Below the pieces are notes generated by a model. It saw only the letters and a program-made list of their open reading frames with translations. It did no database searches and was not told the DNA's origin. The translations under genes were made by a program, and so were the position numbers. This document shows positions 5,854-8,562 of a stretch of 8,562 nucleotides of DNA, in pieces. The first letter of the stretch is position 1, and the number at the start of each line of letters is the position of its first letter. The stretch is from JBQTKD01 sp052389435 (lineage in GTDB: Bacteria > Actinomycetota > Actinomycetes > Sporichthyales > Sporichthyaceae): NCBI GenBank assembly GCA_052389435.1, contig JBQTIB010000034.1:1-8562 (forward strand), read 5' to 3'.

Positions 5854-7413
5854 TTGAAGGAACTCGTCTTTCACCGTTCCCTGCTGCCGGCCCTGGCCCG
5901 CACGCCGGACCGCGTCGGTTTCGTCGACGCCGGTTCGGGTGCGACCACGACCAACGGCGAACACCTCGCCCGCGTCGCCCGACTCTGCGGCGCCCTGAAC
6001 GGCGAACTCGGCCTCACGCCGGACAAGCGCTTCGCCGTGCTCGCGATGAACAGCGTTCCGTTCATCGAGCTGTGGCACGCCGCGATGTTCGGCGCCGCGT
6101 CGATCAACCCGCTGAATCTGCGCTTCTCGGCGGAAGAACTCGTCTACGTCCTGAACGACAGCCAAAGCGAGGTGTGCTTCGTCGACTCGACGTTCGCGCC
6201 GATGATCGAGGCGATCCGCGCCCGCACGCCGCTGAAGAAGGTCGTACTGATCGGCTCCGGCGACGGCGCCTGCGACATTCGCTACGAGGACCTGCTGAAG
6301 AACTCCGAGGAGCGCCTGCCGGCCGAACCCGACGAGGACTCGCCCTGCGTGCTCATGTACACCGGCGGCACCACCGGAAGCCCCAAGGGCGTGGTGACCA
6401 CCCAGCGGGCCCAGGTCCTGAACCAATACCACGTGGCGATGATGCTGCCCTGGCACGAGGACGGCACCTTCCTTCTGCAGACGCCGATGTTCCACGCCGC
6501 CACGATGCTCGGCATCCTCGGCGCGGCGATGTACGGCAACACCACGGTCGTGCTTCCGGCGTTCACCCCCGACGCCTCCCTCGCCGCGACCGAGACCTAC
6601 CGCCCCACGACCACGCTCCTGGTGCCGACGATGATCGGCATGGTCGTGAACCACCCGGAGTTCCGCCCCGATCGCTTCGCCAGCGTCAAACGCCTGGTCT
6701 ACGGAGCGTCGCCCATGCCGGTGCCGCTGCTGCGCACGCTGTTGGAGACGTTCCCGGAGCTCGAGATCGTGCACGGCTACGGGATGACCGAGGCCTGCAC
6801 CGTGCTGACGATGCTGCCGGGCGCGGAGCCCCGCGCCGGGCGGCGCCTCGCGTCGTGCGGCCGACCGCTGCCGGGCATCGAGCTGTCCATTCGAGACGAG
6901 GACGGCAACGAACTGCCGACCGGCGAGGCCGGCGAGGTCTGCGCCCGCGGCGGCAACTTCCTCACCGAGTACTACAACAAGCCCGAGGAGACGGCCGCCG
7001 CGGTACGCGACGGCTGGTACCACACGGGAGACGTGGGCTATCTGGACACCGAGGGGTTCCTCTTCCTCGTCGACCGCGCGAAGGACATGATCGTCTCCGG
7101 CGGCGAGAACGTGTACTGCGTCGAGGTCGAGAACGCGATCGCCTCGCACCCCGCGGTGCTGCAGGTCGCGGTCATCGGCATTCCCCACGAGACGTGGGGC
7201 GAGGCGGTCCACGCCATCTGCGTCCTGAAGCCGGGCCAGGAGGCGACGGGCGAAGAGATAATTGCGCATGCGCGGGCGTCCATCGCCGGGTACAAGGTTC
7301 CCCGCACGGTGGAACTGCGCAGCGAGCCGCTGCCGCTGTCGGCCGCGATGAAGGTGCTCAAGCGCGAGTTGCGCGCGCCCTACTGGGCAGGCAGGGACAG
7401 CGCCATCGGCTGA
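5854..7413 (+). CDS. Class I adenylate-forming acyl-CoA synthetase (AMP-dependent ligase)
   Basis: This enzyme activates a carboxylic acid with ATP to an acyl adenylate and then transfers it to CoA. With TTG 5854 as start (GGAGG 5 nt upstream) it has 519 residues, a normal length; starting at TTG 5800 would add 18. Motifs: the AMP-binding P-loop YTGGTTGSPKG (169-179), HGYGMTEA (307-314), YHTGDVGYLD (389-398), and the hinge region DRAKDMIVSGGENVY (407-421). The C-terminal catalytic lysine is probably Lys500 in SAAMKVLKREL, where the usual Gly before Lys is Met. Related proteins are annotated as long-chain fatty-acid or 3-methylmercaptopropionyl-CoA ligases, so substrate is undecided. It lies 88 bp after the TetR gene, probably co-transcribed, and is followed by a strong terminator. 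It would supply CoA esters to the divergent dehydrogenase operon (inference). Confidence 0.9.
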   Translation: MKELVFHRSLLPALARTPDRVGFVDAGSGATTTNGEHLARVARLCGALNGELGLTPDKRFAVLAMNSVPFIELWHAAMFGAASINPLNLRFSAEELVYVLNDSQSEVCFVDSTFAPMIEAIRARTPLKKVVLIGSGDGACDIRYEDLLKNSEERLPAEPDEDSPCVLMYTGGTTGSPKGVVTTQRAQVLNQYHVAMMLPWHEDGTFLLQTPMFHAATMLGILGAAMYGNTTVVLPAFTPDASLAATETYRPTTTLLVPTMIGMVVNHPEFRPDRFASVKRLVYGASPMPVPLLRTLLETFPELEIVHGYGMTEACTVLTMLPGAEPRAGRRLASCGRPLPGIELSIRDEDGNELPTGEAGEVCARGGNFLTEYYNKPEETAAAVRDGWYHTGDVGYLDTEGFLFLVDRAKDMIVSGGENVYCVEVENAIASHPAVLQVAVIGIPHETWGEAVHAICVLKPGQEATGEEIIAHARASIAGYKVPRTVELRSEPLPLSAAMKVLKRELRAPYWAGRDSAIG

Positions 7414-7432
7414 ACCTCACGCAAGAGGTATG

Positions 7433-7477
7433 ACGAAACAGTCGCGGGTCCGAGGTTTGGACCCGCGACTGTTTCGT
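7433..7477 (+). terminator. Intrinsic terminator after the acyl-CoA synthetase
   Basis: A perfect 19-bp stem (7433-7451 paired with 7459-7477) encloses a 7-nt loop GAGGTTT and is followed by TCGGTCTTTCCC. It begins 19 bp after the synthetase stop. The stem is unusually long and mismatch-free. The following tract is only moderately T-rich, as is common in actinobacteria. It separates the TetR/synthetase unit from the sigma factor gene. Confidence 0.85.
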
Positions 7478-7650
7478 TCGGTCTTTCCCACCAGCCACAC
7501 CGGCAACGGGAGCGATTACGGGCCGGCAAAGTTGTCCGGCTCACAGGCATGCACAGGGTCCCGGCGGTTTCGTCCACAGAGTTTCATGAAAGGAGGCGGC
7601 ACACAGCGTCGAGACCACGGCGCGCACGTCCAGCAGCAAGGAGCTCCACA
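7478..7650 (+). other. Leader region of the sigma factor gene
   Basis: These 173 bp lie between the terminator and the sigma gene. Besides the possible promoter, they hold AAAGGAGG at 7589-7596, a near-perfect anti-Shine-Dalgarno match with no ATG, GTG or TTG at usable distance downstream. The true ribosome-binding site of the sigma gene is AAGGAG at 7638-7643. No convincing small gene was found. Confidence 0.4.
7538..7561 (+). promoter_or_regulatory. Possible SigB/SigF-type promoter of the sigma factor gene
   Basis: GGCT (7538-7541), a 14-nt spacer and GGGTCC (7556-7561) fit the actinobacterial SigB/SigF promoter pattern GNNT-N14-16-GGGTA(C/T) with one mismatch in the -10 element. It lies about 90 bp before the GTG start and would allow autoregulation, common for this sigma group. 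The match is short and could be chance. Confidence 0.3.
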
Positions 7651-8439
7651 GTGTCCAGCACTGCCGCCCTCCACGACCGTACGTTCGTTTCCACCACGGA
7701 CGACCACGAACTTTTCCTCGCCCTGCAGACCGCCGACGAGGCCGGTCGCGAGCGCATCCAGGCGGAACTGGTCGAGAGGTACACCGGACTCGTTCGCTGG
7801 CTCGCCAGCCGCTACGCCAACCCCGCCGTGGACATCGACGAGTTGGCGCAGGTCGGCTTCGTCGGCCTCGTCCTCGCCATCCAGCGCTTCGACCCGGAGC
7901 GCGGGTGCGACTTCGCCGCCTTCGCCAAGCCCACCGTGCAGGGCGAGATCCGCCGCTACTTCCGCGACAAGCGTCGGTGGATTCGCCTGCCGCGCCGCCT
8001 GCAGGAGACCAAGGCCGTGCTCCGCGAGGCCACCGAGAAGCTGACCCACGAGCTGGGTCGGACTCCGACGGTGCCCGAGCTCGCCGCCCGTCTCGCGGTG
8101 GACGAGGAACTCGTCCTGGAAGCCATCACGGCCGACGACGCGTTCAGCCCGCGTTCGCTCGACGCCCCGGTCGGTTCGGACGAGCAGGACAGCTGGACGC
8201 TGGCCGAAACCCTCGGCGAGTCCGACGACCGCCTGGACCTGACCACCGACTGCATGACGCTGCGCCCGTTGATCGAGGCGCTGGCTCCGCGCGAGCGGAC
8301 CATCCTGCAGCTGCGGTTCTACGAGGACATGACGCAGGCTCAGATCGGGGAGAAGCTCGGCATCTCCCAGATGCACGTGTCCCGGCTCCTGAGCCGGACG
8401 CTGGCCTCGCTGCGCACCCAGATCGACGCCGAGGTCTAG
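7651..8439 (+). CDS. RNA polymerase sigma factor, SigB/SigF/SigG family
   Basis: This group 3 sigma-70 factor (262 residues, as in actinobacterial SigF/SigB proteins) would direct RNA polymerase to stress or differentiation promoters. The start is GTG at 7651, with AAGGAG 7 nt upstream; the longer frame from 7549 adds 34 Arg-rich residues of leader and is rejected. Region 2 covers about 41-111: VDIDELAQVGFVGL core-binding segment near 60-73, and FAAFAKPTVQGEIRRYFRDK at 88-107, the -10 recognition helix area. Region 3 follows (about 112-190: RLPRR, then THELGRTPTVPELAARL). Region 4 spans about 202-256, with the -35 helix-turn-helix TQAQIGEKLGISQMHVSRLL (228-247). SigF/SigB factors are normally held by an RsbW/UsfX-type anti-sigma kinase, often encoded next door; none is adjacent upstream, and the downstream side is cut by a probable insertion sequence. 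Confidence 0.93.
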   Translation: MSSTAALHDRTFVSTTDDHELFLALQTADEAGRERIQAELVERYTGLVRWLASRYANPAVDIDELAQVGFVGLVLAIQRFDPERGCDFAAFAKPTVQGEIRRYFRDKRRWIRLPRRLQETKAVLREATEKLTHELGRTPTVPELAARLAVDEELVLEAITADDAFSPRSLDAPVGSDEQDSWTLAETLGESDDRLDLTTDCMTLRPLIEALAPRERTILQLRFYEDMTQAQIGEKLGISQMHVSRLLSRTLASLRTQIDAEV

Positions 8440-8479
8440 CCTCGCCGTTTCACGATCGTCGGCGTGCCGGCGGGTCTTG

Positions 8480-8562
8480 AAGCGCGAAAGTGCCTGTCCG
8501 GTCGGGGATTCTGGTGATTGCGACGTCATCAGAAAACCGACCCGAAAGGCACTTCGCAGGTG
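8480..8562 (+). mobile_element. Probable start of a second insertion sequence (possibly IS1380-like)
   Basis: About 40 bp after the sigma gene the sequence changes to a structured, AT-richer segment. A long imperfect stem-loop spans 8489-8553 (outer arms 8489-8505 and 8537-8553 pair at 15 of 17 positions; inner arms 8509-8517 and 8526-8534 at 8 of 9). It ends in GAAAGG (8544-8549), 10 nt before a GTG at 8560-8562, the last three bases. This layout resembles the left end and transposase start of actinobacterial IS1380-type elements as I recall them. The coding part lies outside the window, so the family is tentative and the exact boundary near 8480 is a guess. Confidence 0.4.
8489..8553 (+). 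repeat. 65-nt nested stem-loop at the right edge
   Basis: AGTGCCTGTCCGGTCGG (8489-8505) pairs with CCGACCCGAAAGGCACT (8537-8553) with two mismatches. TTCTGGTGA (8509-8517) pairs with TCATCAGAA (8526-8534) with one G-T wobble, leaving an 8-nt tip. The 3' arm contains the GAAAGG ribosome-binding-site candidate for the GTG at 8560, so in RNA the fold would hide it. Confidence 0.65.

Noticed and set aside
6072..7433. Plus-strand open frame overlapping the acyl-CoA synthetase
   Set aside because: Arg-rich shadow frame; the synthetase frame carries all the family motifs.
7549..7650. 34-residue N-terminal extension of the sigma factor
   Set aside because: It is Arg-rich, lies over the leader, and lacks a ribosome-binding site. 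GTG 7651 has AAGGAG at 7 nt.
7430..8044. Open frame starting inside the terminator and running into the sigma gene
   Set aside because: Its start lies at the base of the hairpin, the product has no recognisable domain, and it is out of frame with the sigma factor.
1..8562. CRISPR arrays, tRNA or rRNA genes, tandem repeats
   Set aside because: No regularly spaced repeats, cloverleaf sequences with the conserved TTC loop, or rRNA-like stretches were seen on either strand.

Overview
The window is high-GC DNA with strong GC3 bias, GTG/TTG starts and clear Shine-Dalgarno sites. Its gene content (actinobacterial-type acyl-CoA dehydrogenase, AtuA protein, SigB/SigF-type sigma factor, IS5-like transposase) points to an Actinomycetota chromosome. 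I cannot name the genus from sequence alone.

Layout, left to right. (1) Positions 1-~120 are the end of an IS5-type insertion sequence, with the first 24 codons of its transposase on the minus strand. (2) A secreted glycerophosphodiester phosphodiesterase-like protein lies on the plus strand (317-1144); several residues conserved in the family are changed. (3) A tight minus-strand operon runs atuA (5070-3256), pta (3259-2324), acyl-CoA dehydrogenase (2302-1148). atuA and pta overlap by 4 nt, and the operon ends 3 bp from the phosphodiesterase stop. (4) Divergent from atuA, on the plus strand, are a TetR-family regulator (5166-5765) and a class I acyl-CoA synthetase (5854-7413), followed by a 19-bp perfect-stem terminator (7433-7477). 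(5) A SigB/SigF-type sigma factor follows (7651-8439). (6) The window closes in what looks like the start of a second, different insertion sequence, possibly IS1380-like: a long stem-loop followed by a GTG at the last three bases.

How the genes may work together (inference). The synthetase would activate a carboxylic acid to its CoA ester, the dehydrogenase would oxidise it, AtuA (an acyclic-terpene-utilisation family protein of unknown reaction) would act on an intermediate, and the phosphotransacylase would move a released acyl group from CoA to phosphate. The TetR protein is well placed to control both directions from the 95-bp intergenic region, which holds several inverted repeats. No acyl-CoA carboxylase, hydratase, lyase or acetate kinase is present here, so the pathway is incomplete within the window. 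The phosphodiesterase and the sigma factor look like unrelated neighbours.

Six of the seven complete genes appear to start with GTG or TTG. Several starts proposed here differ from the longest open frame because a good ribosome-binding site sits in front of an internal start.
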